Counted from the first letter of the stretch, positions 25,315 through 35,295 are shown. The stretch is 64,000 nt of DNA from Vulcanimicrobiota bacterium (GCA_027307235.1 DAHUXH010000002.1:18706-82705), one strand, 5' to 3'. Notes: a model not told the origin generated them from the letters alone. A program made the numbers and translations.

Positions 25315-26460
25315 ATGAATGTGACCGTCGGTATCGGTCTACTCGGTTGCGGCACGGTTGGTGCCGCGGTGGCGCAACGTCTGCTCCATGATCGCGACGC
25401 GATCGAACGCGGCAGCGGCGTGCGCTACACCGTGCGCGCCATCGCCGTCGAGCACACCGGCAAACCCCGCCCATGCGACATCGACGCATCGCTGTTCACC
25501 GGCGACGCGCGCGCGGTGATCGACGATCCAAGCGTCGATCTGATCGTCGAATGTATCGGCGCGACGGTGGAAACCGCTGAGTTGATCGAACGCGCGCTCG
25601 AACGCGGGCGCCACGTCGTCACCGCCAACAAGGACTTGATCGCCAACCAAGGGCCGCGCTTGTTCGCGCTTGCGCGGGTGCGAGGCGTCACGCTTGCGTG
25701 CGAAGCGGCCGCGTGCGGCGCGGTTCCCGTCGTGCGTACGATCTGCGACGCGCTCGCCGGTGACGAGATCCATGCCATCGCGGGGGTCCTCAACGGCACG
25801 TGCACGTCGATCCTCTCCTCGATGGAACAGGGAAACAGCTACGCGCATGCCCTGGCTGACGCGCAACTCCGCGGATTTGCGGAATCCAATCCGGCAAGCG
25901 ACGTCGAAGGCGCCGATGCGGCGCACAAGCTCGCGCTGCTCGTGCAACTCGGATTCGGACTCGCCGTCGTGTCGCCGCGCATCCGCCGTTCCGGGATTAC
26001 GCGCATCACGCAGTCCGATATCGCGCGAGCAACAATACTCGGCTACCGGTTACGTTTGGTCGCGGCCGCGTCGCGGTCGCCCCACGGAGCGTTCGCAGAG
26101 GTGGCTCCGGTCTTGGTGGCACGCGATCATCCCTTCGCGCGCACGACCGGCGCGGAGAACGCCGTGCTCGTGCGTGCGCGTGACGCCGGCTGCATACTCC
26201 TGGGCGGGCTCGGCGCCGGCGGCGCAGCGAGCGCATCTGCCGTGATCGGCGACGTCATCTCGGCGTTGCGCGCGATCGCGTCGCGCAGTGCTGTCAACGC
26301 CGCTCGGGTGCGCTTAGAACCGGCGATCGACGTTTCACCGTTCTTCCACACGTTCACGCGCCATGCGGACTTCCCACGCTACCCGCAGTGGGACGACACT
26401 TGCCTCGAAGCTCCGGCCTCGCAAGCATCGCTTGCGTTCGCATGGCCGGGAAAGGACTAG
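25315..26460 (+). CDS. hom: Homoserine dehydrogenase
   Basis: NAD(P)-dependent reduction of aspartate semialdehyde to homoserine, the branch point to Thr and Met. The Rossmann motif GLLGCGTVGAAV opens the protein, ATANKDLIA-like VVTANKDLIA and GVLNGTCTSILSSME are catalytic-domain motifs, and SDVEGADAAHKLALL holds the conserved Lys/Asp region. At 381 residues it ends after the catalytic domain and lacks the C-terminal ACT regulatory domain. A GGAGG site lies 9 bp upstream. It is first in the hom-metY-metX operon behind the leader ORF. Confidence 0.93.
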   Translation: MNVTVGIGLLGCGTVGAAVAQRLLHDRDAIERGSGVRYTVRAIAVEHTGKPRPCDIDASLFTGDARAVIDDPSVDLIVECIGATVETAELIERALERGRHVVTANKDLIANQGPRLFALARVRGVTLACEAAACGAVPVVRTICDALAGDEIHAIAGVLNGTCTSILSSMEQGNSYAHALADAQLRGFAESNPASDVEGADAAHKLALLVQLGFGLAVVSPRIRRSGITRITQSDIARATILGYRLRLVAAASRSPHGAFAEVAPVLVARDHPFARTTGAENAVLVRARDAGCILLGGLGAGGAASASAVIGDVISALRAIASRSAVNAARVRLEPAIDVSPFFHTFTRHADFPRYPQWDDTCLEAPASQASLAFAWPGKD

Positions 26461-26466
26461 ATCATC

Positions 26467-27762
26467 GTGAGCAGCACCGTCGACCATACTCCCGCGCAAC
26501 ACTTCGATACGATCGCGATTCACGGCGGGCATTCGGGTGACCCGGCCACCAATGCCCGCGCCGTCCCGATCTATCAGACGACGTCGTATCTTTTCAACGA
26601 TACCGGTCACGCCGCTCGCCTGTTCGCACTCGAAGAGTTCGGAAACATCTACACACGTATCAACAATCCGACGACCGACGTCTTCGAACAGCGCATCGCC
26701 GCGCTGGAAGGGGGAGCCGGTGCGCTTGCGGTGGCGAGTGGTCAAGCCGCAGTCGTGTACTCGCTGCTCACGCTCGCGCGCAGCGGCGATCACATCGTCA
26801 GTTCGGCGTCGCTGTACGGCGGAACGTACAATGCGTTGCAGCACACGCTGCCGCGTTTAGGCATCACCGCGTCGCTCGTCGACATCGGCGATTTCAATGC
26901 GGTCGAAGCGGCGATCCAGCCGAACACCAAGGCGATTTTCGCCGAGACCATCGGGAATCCGAAGATCGACGTGCTCGACGTGCGCGGACTCGCCGACCTG
27001 GCTCATCGCCACGGCCTTCCGCTCATCGTCGACAACACGCTCGCGACGCCGTACTTGTTGCGGCCGATCGAATGGGGCGCCGACGTCGTGGTTCACTCGG
27101 CCACGAAGTTCATCGGCGGACACGGCACCGCGATCGGCGGTGCGATCGTCGACGGCGGAACCTTCGATTGGGCGGCAAGCCCGCGCTTCGCCGAATTCAC
27201 CGAGCCCGATCCCTCGTACCACGGCCTGAACTATGCAGCGACCTTCGGAAACATCGCCTACATCATCAAAGCACGTGTTCAGTTGCTGCGCGACGTCGGC
27301 GCCGCACTCTCGCCGTTCAATGCCTGGCTTCTGTTGCAAGGGTTGGAGACGCTCGGATTGCGGGTCGAACGGCATTCCTCGAACGCGCAGCGCATCGCCG
27401 AATTTCTCGCCGGCCATCCGCGCGTCGAGTCGGTCGCATATCCGGGTCTGCCCGGCGACCCGGCACACGCGCGTGCCCAGCGCTATCTTCCCAAAGGCTC
27501 GGGAGCGATTCTCACCTTCCGCGTGCCGGGCGGTGAGGTCGCGGCCAGAAGCATCGTCGATCGTCTGAAGCTCTTCTCTCTGCTTGCAAACGTCGGCGAT
27601 GCCAAGTCGCTGGTGATTCATCCCGCAACGACGACGCACCAACAACTCACCGACGAGGAACGGTTGCGCAGCGGCATCGACGCATCGACGATCCGTCTGT
27701 CCGTCGGCATCGAGGACGTGCAGGACTTGCTCGCGGATCTCGCACAAGCCCTGGAGGCATGA
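26467..27762 (+). CDS. metY: O-acetylhomoserine sulfhydrylase
   Basis: PLP enzyme of the Cys/Met metabolism family that makes homocysteine from O-acetylhomoserine and sulphide. Starts with GTG, six bases after hom. The PLP Lys is in HSATKFIGGHG; YTRINNPTTDVFEQRIAALEGG and SGQAAVVYSLLTLA are the substrate and cofactor motifs. Its 431 residues match the MetY type rather than the shorter MetB/MetZ forms. The stop overlaps metX (ATGA). Confidence 0.94.
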   Translation: MSSTVDHTPAQHFDTIAIHGGHSGDPATNARAVPIYQTTSYLFNDTGHAARLFALEEFGNIYTRINNPTTDVFEQRIAALEGGAGALAVASGQAAVVYSLLTLARSGDHIVSSASLYGGTYNALQHTLPRLGITASLVDIGDFNAVEAAIQPNTKAIFAETIGNPKIDVLDVRGLADLAHRHGLPLIVDNTLATPYLLRPIEWGADVVVHSATKFIGGHGTAIGGAIVDGGTFDWAASPRFAEFTEPDPSYHGLNYAATFGNIAYIIKARVQLLRDVGAALSPFNAWLLLQGLETLGLRVERHSSNAQRIAEFLAGHPRVESVAYPGLPGDPAHARAQRYLPKGSGAILTFRVPGGEVAARSIVDRLKLFSLLANVGDAKSLVIHPATTTHQQLTDEERLRSGIDASTIRLSVGIEDVQDLLADLAQALEA

Positions 27763-28757
27763 TCGAACGCATCATCGAGATCGGTCCACTTTCGCTTGAG
27801 TGCGGCGCGCATCTCGAGCACGTCAGCCAGTGCGTGACGATCTACGGCGACCTCGACGCACGCCGCGACGACGTCGTGTTCGTCGCGCACGGGCTGACCG
27901 GATCGTCGCGCCCGGGTGAATGGTGGAGCGGCATCGTCGGCCCCGCCAAAGCCATCGACACGTCGGCGCGGTGCGTCATCGGCATCAACGTGCTCGGCAG
28001 TTGTTACGGTTCGACCGGTCCGACCTCGCTCGGACCGGACGGCCTCCCCTACGGGCAGCGATTTCCGCGCATCAGCGTGCGCGACATCGCTGCGGCGCTC
28101 GCCGCCGCCTTGCGCGCGATCGGCGTCGAGCGCGTTCATCTCGCCATCGGCGGCTCGCTCGGGGGTATGCAGGTGCTGCAGTTGGCGCTCGACCATCCGG
28201 GGCTCGTCGAACATGCGGTGATGGTCGGTGCGCACGATCATCATTCAGCGTTTGGAATTGCACTCAACGCGCTCCAGCGCGATGCGCTCGCGCTCGATCC
28301 GAAAGATGGCTTGCGGTTAGCGCGCAAGATCGCCATGCTCAGTTACAAGAGCGACGGTCTCTTTCGCGTTCGGCACGATCGCAAGGCCGATCGCGGCGGC
28401 CGGCCGATCTTCGACGTTGAGGGCTATCTCGATCACCAAGCCGACCTGTTCGAGCAGCGCATGGATGCGGCCACCTACGCGACGCTCACGCACGCGATGG
28501 ATTCCTTCGATGTTCGCGATCACGCCGCCCAACCGGATTCGACCCGGTTCACGTTCGTCGGCATCACCTCGGATTGGCTATTCTTGCCACAAGACGTTGA
28601 AGCCGCGGCGCTGCGTTTCCAGCGCCGCGGCTTCAATGCCGCATACCGAGCGTTCGCGAGCGATCACGGCCACGACGCGTTCTTGGCCGAGTCGAACGCA
28701 CTCGCAGCCGCGATCGCCGACGCGATCGCTACAGCGGAACCGACGCTGCCGGTATGA
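27759..28757 (+). CDS. metX: Homoserine O-acetyltransferase
   Basis: Alpha/beta-hydrolase-fold acyltransferase that activates homoserine with acetyl-CoA for MetY. The nucleophile elbow is IGGSLGGMQ, and SDWLF and DHGHDAFL carry the expected Asp and His. NVLGSCYGSTGP is the oxyanion region typical of the acetyl-type enzyme. 332 residues. The last 29 bases overlap the 3' end of the convergent zinc-protease gene. Confidence 0.94.
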   Translation: MIERIIEIGPLSLECGAHLEHVSQCVTIYGDLDARRDDVVFVAHGLTGSSRPGEWWSGIVGPAKAIDTSARCVIGINVLGSCYGSTGPTSLGPDGLPYGQRFPRISVRDIAAALAAALRAIGVERVHLAIGGSLGGMQVLQLALDHPGLVEHAVMVGAHDHHSAFGIALNALQRDALALDPKDGLRLARKIAMLSYKSDGLFRVRHDRKADRGGRPIFDVEGYLDHQADLFEQRMDAATYATLTHAMDSFDVRDHAAQPDSTRFTFVGITSDWLFLPQDVEAAALRFQRRGFNAAYRAFASDHGHDAFLAESNALAAAIADAIATAEPTLPV

Positions 28758-31380
28758 CGTAGCGGGCGTCGAGCGACCGCGAGACGTCCGTGTCGAGCTG
28801 TTCGAGATGCGCACGTGTCTGAAGATCGAGTCCGCCATGCGCGAGCACGCGGGCCATCGACTGCCGCAACGTCACCAGTTCGTGCCGTGCCAACGCCTGC
28901 GCATCCGGCGGCGCAGGCAGCGTTTGATTGGCGATCTTCGAGAGCAAGGCAGCGTAAATGCGCTGCAGATTCCGGCTCTCCAGCGGGATCGAGCGGCCCG
29001 GAACCATGTCGCCGAAGACCGCATACTGCATCCACGTATACAGGTCGCTCAAATCCATGGTCGTGCCCGGCTGATATTTCAAGTCGATGTCGTCGAGCCG
29101 CTGGAGGGTGATCGGGTTGAAGAACCGGTAGATCACGTTGAGTTGATAAATCAGCGCGATGTTCTCCGGTGCTTCATCGTGACGCAGCGAGAGATTGCTC
29201 AACCAGTCGTCATAGCGATACTGGGTCACCAGCTCGCGCAACAGCTGCGGTGAGAGGTTCCACGCCGTGGGTGAGAAGATGTCTTGCTCGAGGATCGAGA
29301 ACGCGCGCTTCTGCGTCGCCAGCGGTATCGGCGAGAGCGGCAGCGCCGCATTCTTGTCACCGCGCAGCGACCGTGAGACATACTCACCGCCGATGTAGCG
29401 TGAGATGTCGACGCCGCACCGTCCGTAGAGCCCGACGATGTACCCGGTGGCCGTTCGCAGGTCGTCGTACGGCCGTTCCGAGCGCGGAAAACGTCGATCG
29501 ACGGTCTTGAGCAAGTCATGCGCCATCGACATTTGCGTCTGACACCAGCCGATGTTGTCGTTAGTCAGGACGAACTGCTGATTGCGCGGATCGATCGCGG
29601 CACCGTTCCCCCACGCGATGTCTTCGTCGGAGAGGTACATGTGCTGGGGGTTACTCCAGTCCGACGCCCATGCGTTCAATGTCGCCACTTCGTCGTCGGG
29701 CGTCTTGGCGCCGGCGATCGGTGCGTAGCCCCAATGGATCGCGTAGTAGTCGTAGGGGCCCAGCACCGTTTGAAAATAGTCGCCGTGCGGCGTACCCTTC
29801 GGCCAGATATTCGTCGGCGAATACGCCATGACACTCGAAGCGACACCGTACTTCGACGTGAAGGCCTTGCTTTGCAACTCCTTGGCCGTGTATGCCTGGG
29901 CTGCGATGAAGTTGTGGCGCAAGCCGAAATCGTGCCCGGATTCGTGGAGCACCACCGATTGGAGATAGTCGTCGGCGAACTGCTCGGGAATCGGATACGG
30001 CGGATTCATGAGCGAGAGCGCGACGCGTGCGTAACCGAAATTCAGCGCGGAGTTTTCGAGAAAATCGCGGCCGCCCAGCATCGCGCGCGCGCGCTGCGAG
30101 CGCGCCGTGAGCGCCGTCTGCGCGGTCGGGCTGACCAACGGCGGGTACTCCCATTTGACGCCGCGCATCAGATCGGAATCGATCACGACGCTGCTCTTGA
30201 TCATCTCGCCCGTGTACGGGTTGTAGAGGAACTCCGCCTCGGCGAATCCGCCTTGGAGTTCGGTGAGCCAGCGAATGACGTTATAGCGAATGTCGTCGGG
30301 ATCGAAGCTCGGATCGTCGGGTTGATCCTTGACCTCGACCGCGCCGGAGATGCCGATCTTCTCGAAGGCGCTGTTCCAGGTGAGCAGCGCGTCGCGAATC
30401 GCCTTACGATACTGCATCGGAATCGTGTTGCTGAGATAATAGACGACCGGATGTTTCGCCGGGGAGATCGGTTTGGACGGATCGGAAGCTTGCACGTTCC
30501 AGCGAATGATGTACTCGCGCGTCTTGTTGTACATGTTGTCGCTGCTGAAGTCTTCATGCGCATTGGAAAAATAGCCGACGCGATCGTCGAGCAGACGCGG
30601 CATGTAGCCGTCGTCGTGCGGGAGTTCCGCCAGGTTGTATTTTACGCGCAGTTGCACCGAGCGGCCATCGGGTGATGCCAAGAACGCGGGGTCCTCGGCT
30701 TTGGCCGTCGCGAACGTCTGATCGACGGCGAGGATGACGTTTTCCGGAAAGGCCTTGGTTTGACCGAAGTACGTCTTCGTCGGATCGAGGTGATAGCCGC
30801 CGCCGGGATTGAACAAGCCGCCGTTGAGGTCGGTGAGGGTCTCGCTGAAATTCGTCACGTCGCCGAGGAAGGCCGATGCGTCGATGACGACCGTTCCGGC
30901 CTCCTTGTTCTCGGTGATGATCCGCGCGACGCCTGCGACGGTCGGCGCGGTTGCCTCACTGACGGCTTTCGCGATCGGCGTATCCGGATTGGCGAGAAAC
31001 CGCGTGCTGGGAAAGACGATGGTAACGCGATCGTCGCTGCGCTCGAAGCGCATGATCTGTGCCGTCTGAAAATCCGTTGAGCCCGCGAACACGCCGTCAC
31101 CGATACCGTTCTCCGGAACGGCGTCTTCGATGAAATCTGTGTTGAGCTGATCGGCGCGCAACTCGAGCGCGACCTGACCGCCTTCTGAACGCCACACGGT
31201 GAAAAGCCCCGGCTGCGGTTTCCACGTATGGCTGAAGACCGCGTACGGTATCTCGCCGTTGGGCGGAGGCGTCGGCGGGCGCGACGGCTGCGGCGACGGT
31301 GACGCGGGCGCTGCCGCGTGAGCGGCGGCTGTGGCCGCCAATACGAAGACGAGAGTGGACAGAACGGCTTTGAACTTCAA
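28729..31380 (-). CDS. Zinc-dependent metalloprotease with DUF5117/DUF4953-like domains
   Basis: An 883-residue secreted protein with a signal peptide (about 1-23, ending AHAA) followed by a Pro/Ser-rich linker. The zinc motif VLHESGHDFGLRHNF (His479, Glu480, His483, His489) is the metzincin-like HExxHxxGxxH form found in large DUF5117/DUF4953 bacterial proteases. VMAYSPTNIW downstream contains a Met like the metzincin Met-turn. It probably acts outside the cytoplasm. Substrate unknown. Confidence 0.85.
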   Translation of the reverse strand: MKFKAVLSTLVFVLAATAAAHAAAPASPSPQPSRPPTPPPNGEIPYAVFSHTWKPQPGLFTVWRSEGGQVALELRADQLNTDFIEDAVPENGIGDGVFAGSTDFQTAQIMRFERSDDRVTIVFPSTRFLANPDTPIAKAVSEATAPTVAGVARIITENKEAGTVVIDASAFLGDVTNFSETLTDLNGGLFNPGGGYHLDPTKTYFGQTKAFPENVILAVDQTFATAKAEDPAFLASPDGRSVQLRVKYNLAELPHDDGYMPRLLDDRVGYFSNAHEDFSSDNMYNKTREYIIRWNVQASDPSKPISPAKHPVVYYLSNTIPMQYRKAIRDALLTWNSAFEKIGISGAVEVKDQPDDPSFDPDDIRYNVIRWLTELQGGFAEAEFLYNPYTGEMIKSSVVIDSDLMRGVKWEYPPLVSPTAQTALTARSQRARAMLGGRDFLENSALNFGYARVALSLMNPPYPIPEQFADDYLQSVVLHESGHDFGLRHNFIAAQAYTAKELQSKAFTSKYGVASSVMAYSPTNIWPKGTPHGDYFQTVLGPYDYYAIHWGYAPIAGAKTPDDEVATLNAWASDWSNPQHMYLSDEDIAWGNGAAIDPRNQQFVLTNDNIGWCQTQMSMAHDLLKTVDRRFPRSERPYDDLRTATGYIVGLYGRCGVDISRYIGGEYVSRSLRGDKNAALPLSPIPLATQKRAFSILEQDIFSPTAWNLSPQLLRELVTQYRYDDWLSNLSLRHDEAPENIALIYQLNVIYRFFNPITLQRLDDIDLKYQPGTTMDLSDLYTWMQYAVFGDMVPGRSIPLESRNLQRIYAALLSKIANQTLPAPPDAQALARHELVTLRQSMARVLAHGGLDLQTRAHLEQLDTDVSRSLDARYVIPAASVPL

Positions 31381-31497
31381 CGCACAGCTCCTCGGTATCC
31401 AAACGTCAGTGGCCCCGCTCTACGGCGGCTCATGCAAACGAATATGCCAGGTCCGCCCGCGTTTGCCTTCAGGGTCGCCGAAAAACCGCCGCTTTTC

Positions 31498-32646
31498 CTA
31501 CTCGGCGAAGACGGCGTGCTCGAAGATGAAACGCCGGATCGCCGCTGCGACGACCTCGTGCTCGATCGGATGCAGGCGCGCGAGCACCGCCTCGACGCTC
31601 TCGCTCGGCGCAATGCGCAGCGGCCGGCGCGCGAGGACGGCGCCGCGATCGGCCTCGAGCGTCAGGCCGTGCGCGGTCGCGCCGGTCCATGCAACTCCGG
31701 CGGCAACGGCGTCTCGCACCGCCTGCGCGCCGCGAAAGGCCGGGATCACCGTTCCGTCGGGCATCCCGACCACCTCGCGCGCTTGATCGTGCGGCAAGAA
31801 GGCCGGATGAATGTTGATCGCGTCGGGAAATCGCGCGATGAACGCAGCATCCAGAACGTGCATCCAGCCGAGCAGCAGCACGAGTTCGGGGTCGTAGCCG
31901 CTCACGGCGTTCAGCAATTCAGCGTCATACTGCGCACGAGAGCGCTGCGCGCGGTCCCACACACAGAGCACTGGCGGCACGTTCGCCGCGCGCGCGCGCT
32001 CCAGCGCGAAGGCAGAAGCGCGGTTGGTCACAAGGCCGACGATATCGAGCGGGAGTTCCTGGACGGCAACGCGATCGAGCACCGCTTGAAAATTCGATCC
32101 GTTTCCCGACGCCATCACGACCGTTCGTACGCGTCGTGCGAACCAGTGGTCGCGCGCGAAGGTCTCGACGACACGCGCACCGGCAAGCCGCCGGTAATAC
32201 GCGATCAGTCCATCGCCGCCAACGGCGGGAATGAGCGCTCGTGTGAAACCGGCTTCGCGCAGCGACGCGAATGCGAGTGTCGCGAGATTGCGGCCGAGAT
32301 TGCCGCCGCGTTCGCTTTCGGCCACACCAAACGGACCGAAGATGCCGACGCCCGGTTCTCGCGCGACACCGCGCAGCCAGGCGAAGCGCATATCGCGCGC
32401 GCCATACGTGCAGAAGCCGGCGATCTCGCCGTCGCGATGCGCGACAACGGAGGAACCCGCGTAGGCTTCAGAACTCCATGTCCCGCCGAAACGCTGGTCG
32501 ATCCATGCAAGCAGCGTGTCATCCGAGCCGTCAGCGACGTGCAGCGCGTAACCGGCGGCATCGAGCGCGGCGCGAGCGCTCGCGGCCGCATCCGCGCCGC
32601 AGCGCTCGTCGCCCAGATCGACGAGTAGATTGACGAGATCACGCAC
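31498..32646 (-). CDS. purN: GNAT acetyltransferase-PurN fusion (GAR transformylase)
   Basis: The C-terminal part (about residues 172-382) is phosphoribosylglycinamide formyltransferase: VVMASGNGSN for ribonucleotide binding, catalytic NIHP (Asn278, His280) and GATAHGLTLEADRG with the expected Asp333. It transfers formyl from 10-formyl-THF in purine step 3. The N-terminal part (about 15-165) resembles a GNAT acetyltransferase: FGVAESERGGNLGRNLA fits the acetyl-CoA loop (with Asn for the first Gly) and YYRRLAGARVVETF fits motif B. The GTG at 32646 was chosen because it overlaps the purM stop by 8 bp. PurN alone is normally about 200 residues. Confidence 0.85.
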   Translation of the reverse strand: MRDLVNLLVDLGDERCGADAAASARAALDAAGYALHVADGSDDTLLAWIDQRFGGTWSSEAYAGSSVVAHRDGEIAGFCTYGARDMRFAWLRGVAREPGVGIFGPFGVAESERGGNLGRNLATLAFASLREAGFTRALIPAVGGDGLIAYYRRLAGARVVETFARDHWFARRVRTVVMASGNGSNFQAVLDRVAVQELPLDIVGLVTNRASAFALERARAANVPPVLCVWDRAQRSRAQYDAELLNAVSGYDPELVLLLGWMHVLDAAFIARFPDAINIHPAFLPHDQAREVVGMPDGTVIPAFRGAQAVRDAVAAGVAWTGATAHGLTLEADRGAVLARRPLRIAPSESVEAVLARLHPIEHEVVAAAIRRFIFEHAVFAE

Positions 32647-33664
32647 GCGCCGGATGCACGACCACGCGCGGTTCGTTGTCCGCTCGCGCCTCGATCCAGC
32701 CGACGACGCGCGCACCCGCGACCGCATCCACCGCTTGCTGCGCCTGCGCGAACGGCACCACCAGCGTATACCCGATCCCCATGTTCAGCGTGCGATATCG
32801 CTCCTCGTACGAGAGGTTGCCGCGGCGCACGAGTTCTTGCATGATCGGCGGCACGCTCCAGCGTGACTGCTCGAAGATCGCTTTGACCGCCGGCGGCAGC
32901 GTGCGCGGGACGTTTTCGAGCAACCCGCCGCCGGTGATGTGCGCCATCGTCTTCACGCGCGCCGCTTGCTGCATCGCGCGCACGGCATGGTAATACGAGG
33001 GATGTTCGGCGAGCAGCGCATCGGCATACGTCGCTGCCTCGAAGGGTTGCAGCCACTCTTCGCGCGCGATCAGCGTGCGCGCCAGCGAGTAGCCGTTGGT
33101 GTGCAATCCGACCGCCGGCAAACCGACGATCGCATCACCGGGTTCAACGCTGGCCGGATCGGGAACGTCGCTGGTGTTGACGACGCCGACGATCGTTCCG
33201 GCGAGATCGAAGTGCTCGGGCGCGTACACACCCGGCATCTCCGCGGTCTCGCCGCCGAGCAACGCGCAGTTGTGCGCGCGGCACGCTTCATAACATCCGG
33301 CCACGATCGCGCCGGCGACGTCGGGATCGAGTTTTCCGACGGCAAGATAATCAAGAAAGAACAACGGCGTGGCGTTGACGACCAGAATGTCATTGACGCA
33401 ATGGTTGACGAGGTCGCGCCCGACGCCGTCGTACCGCTTCAATTCAGCGGCGATGACGATCTTCGTGCCGACGCCGTCGGTCGATGCGGCGAGCGCCCGC
33501 CGCGCGTCGCCCGGCATGCGCATCAGACCGCCGAATCCGCCGATGGCGTCGAGTTGATCGGGGTGCCGCCATCCCGAGAGCACGTGCTTGTAGCGCTCGA
33601 CCGCGGCATTGCCGGCCGCGATGTCCACGCCTGCGCGTGCGTATGCGTCGCCCGTGCCGCTCAT
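32639..33664 (-). CDS. purM: Phosphoribosylformylglycinamidine cyclo-ligase
   Basis: AIR synthetase, purine step 5. From the ATG at 33664, which follows an AGGCGG site, it has 341 residues, the normal length. ASTDGVGTKI is the conserved phosphate-binding loop, VNDILVVNATPLFFLDYLAVGKLD and LLGGETAEMPGVY are the family's signature segments, and HITGGGLLENVPR lies in the C-terminal half. The stop overlaps the GNAT-purN start. It is divergent from pepA. Confidence 0.95.
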   Translation of the reverse strand: MSGTGDAYARAGVDIAAGNAAVERYKHVLSGWRHPDQLDAIGGFGGLMRMPGDARRALAASTDGVGTKIVIAAELKRYDGVGRDLVNHCVNDILVVNATPLFFLDYLAVGKLDPDVAGAIVAGCYEACRAHNCALLGGETAEMPGVYAPEHFDLAGTIVGVVNTSDVPDPASVEPGDAIVGLPAVGLHTNGYSLARTLIAREEWLQPFEAATYADALLAEHPSYYHAVRAMQQAARVKTMAHITGGGLLENVPRTLPPAVKAIFEQSRWSVPPIMQELVRRGNLSYEERYRTLNMGIGYTLVVPFAQAQQAVDAVAGARVVGWIEARADNEPRVVVHPARA

Positions 33665-33765
33665 CGAGCCGCCTGCAACTGAACAAGGCTGTCCCGGCGA
33701 CGCTTGCGAATATTGACTTTTTCTGACGCCATCGCGTCGTAGTTCATCGTAGCGAAAGGTTTGCC

Positions 33766-35295
33766 ATGCAAGTTCGTGTCGCCCACGACGCACCGCTTGA
33801 TGCACGCACAGGAGCCCTCGTCGTTCCCGTCTTTGCCGATGCGCAACTCGATGGTGCGACAAAAGCCGCCGACGAGGCGCTGGGCGGCGCAATCGCCGAC
33901 ATCGTGCAGTCCGGCGAGATCGCGGGCAAGCCGTACGAGATGGCGCTGGTTCACGCCAAAGACAAGCCCTTCCGCCGCGTGCTGGTCGTCGGACTTGGCG
34001 AGCGCGAGAAATTCGAATCCTTCATGCTGGCGCGCTATGCCGGTGCGGCGGTGCGCTACCTGGGTCGCCGCAACGTGACCGACGTCACTATCGCGGCGCC
34101 GCGCGAGATGTCGGCGAACACGACCGCCGGAGCGTCGTTTCTCGCCGAAGGCGCGATCGCCGCATCGCTCGACACGACCTTGTATCAGGAGAAGCCCGAG
34201 AAGCGCACCGCCGTCGAACGCGTGACGATTCTCTCATCCGGCCTCGATGACGGCGCGGTCGTCCGCGGCGCCGAGCGCGGCATCGTCGTCGGCGAATCGG
34301 TGAATTTCGCGCGCCGTCTCGCGCTGACGCCGGCGAACGATATGACGCCGGCGCACCTGGCGAACGAAGCCGCGAACGCCGCCCGAGACGCCGGTTTGTC
34401 GATCGACGTGCTCGACGAAGAGCGCGCCCGCGCCGAAGGGATGGGATCGTTTCTCTCAGTCGCGCAAGGCAGCGCGCAACCGCCGAAATTCATCGTGTTG
34501 ACCTACACGGGCGACCCGTCGAGCAAAGAACTGCTCGCGCTCGTCGGCAAGGGCATCACGTTCGACACCGGCGGCATCTCGCTCAAACCGCCCGAGCGCA
34601 TGGAAGAGATGAAATACGATATGTCGGGCGCGGCCGGCGTCATCGCGGCGATGCGTGCCATCGGCACGCTCAAACCAAAGATCAACGTGGTCGGCATCGC
34701 CCCGGCGACCGAGAACATGCCGGGCGGGAAAGCGACCAAGCCGGGCGACATCGTCAAAGCAATGAACGGCACGACGATCGAGGTGATCAACACCGACGCC
34801 GAAGGCCGTCTGATCCTCGCCGACGCGCTCTGCTATGCGCGCAAGCTCGGTGCAACGAAGATCGTCGATACCGCCACGCTGACGGGCGCGTGCGTCATCG
34901 CACTCGGCCACGCCGCTGCCGCCGCCGTTTCAAACGACGACGACTTCGTCCAACGTTTCCTCGGTGCCGCCAAACCGAGCGGTGAACGTTACTGGCAGAT
35001 GCCGCTCTACGACGACTACGCCTCGCAGATGAAGAGCGACATCGCCGACCTCAAGAACACCGGCGGACGGCCGGCCGGCGCGCTCACCGCCGCCGCGTTC
35101 CTTAAAAGCTTCGTCGCCGACACGCCGTGGATTCATCTCGACATCGCCGGCACCGCCTACGTGGACAACGAGTCCGCGTGGATCGCGAAGGGGCCGACCG
35201 GAACACCGGTGCGCGCGCTCATCGCCTTTGTCGAATCGCTCGCCGGATCGCCGGTCATCCACACCAACGGTGCAGCGAGGGCCGCTCGGGCCTAA
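33766..35295 (+). CDS. pepA: Leucyl aminopeptidase (M17)
   Basis: Cytosolic dimetal aminopeptidase removing N-terminal residues from peptides. 509 residues. The M17 signature NTDAEGRLILADAL carries metal ligands, and VGKGITFDTGGISLKP contains the catalytic Lys and an Asp ligand. The N-terminal macro-like domain is present (residues about 1-170). A GAAAGG site precedes the ATG. Confidence 0.95.
   Translation: MQVRVAHDAPLDARTGALVVPVFADAQLDGATKAADEALGGAIADIVQSGEIAGKPYEMALVHAKDKPFRRVLVVGLGEREKFESFMLARYAGAAVRYLGRRNVTDVTIAAPREMSANTTAGASFLAEGAIAASLDTTLYQEKPEKRTAVERVTILSSGLDDGAVVRGAERGIVVGESVNFARRLALTPANDMTPAHLANEAANAARDAGLSIDVLDEERARAEGMGSFLSVAQGSAQPPKFIVLTYTGDPSSKELLALVGKGITFDTGGISLKPPERMEEMKYDMSGAAGVIAAMRAIGTLKPKINVVGIAPATENMPGGKATKPGDIVKAMNGTTIEVINTDAEGRLILADALCYARKLGATKIVDTATLTGACVIALGHAAAAAVSNDDDFVQRFLGAAKPSGERYWQMPLYDDYASQMKSDIADLKNTGGRPAGALTAAAFLKSFVADTPWIHLDIAGTAYVDNESAWIAKGPTGTPVRALIAFVESLAGSPVIHTNGAARAARA

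Noticed and set aside
33665..33892. Upstream extension of purM
   Set aside because: The extra 76 codons are Arg-rich, overlap pepA on the other strand and are absent from PurM. The ATG at 33664 gives normal length.
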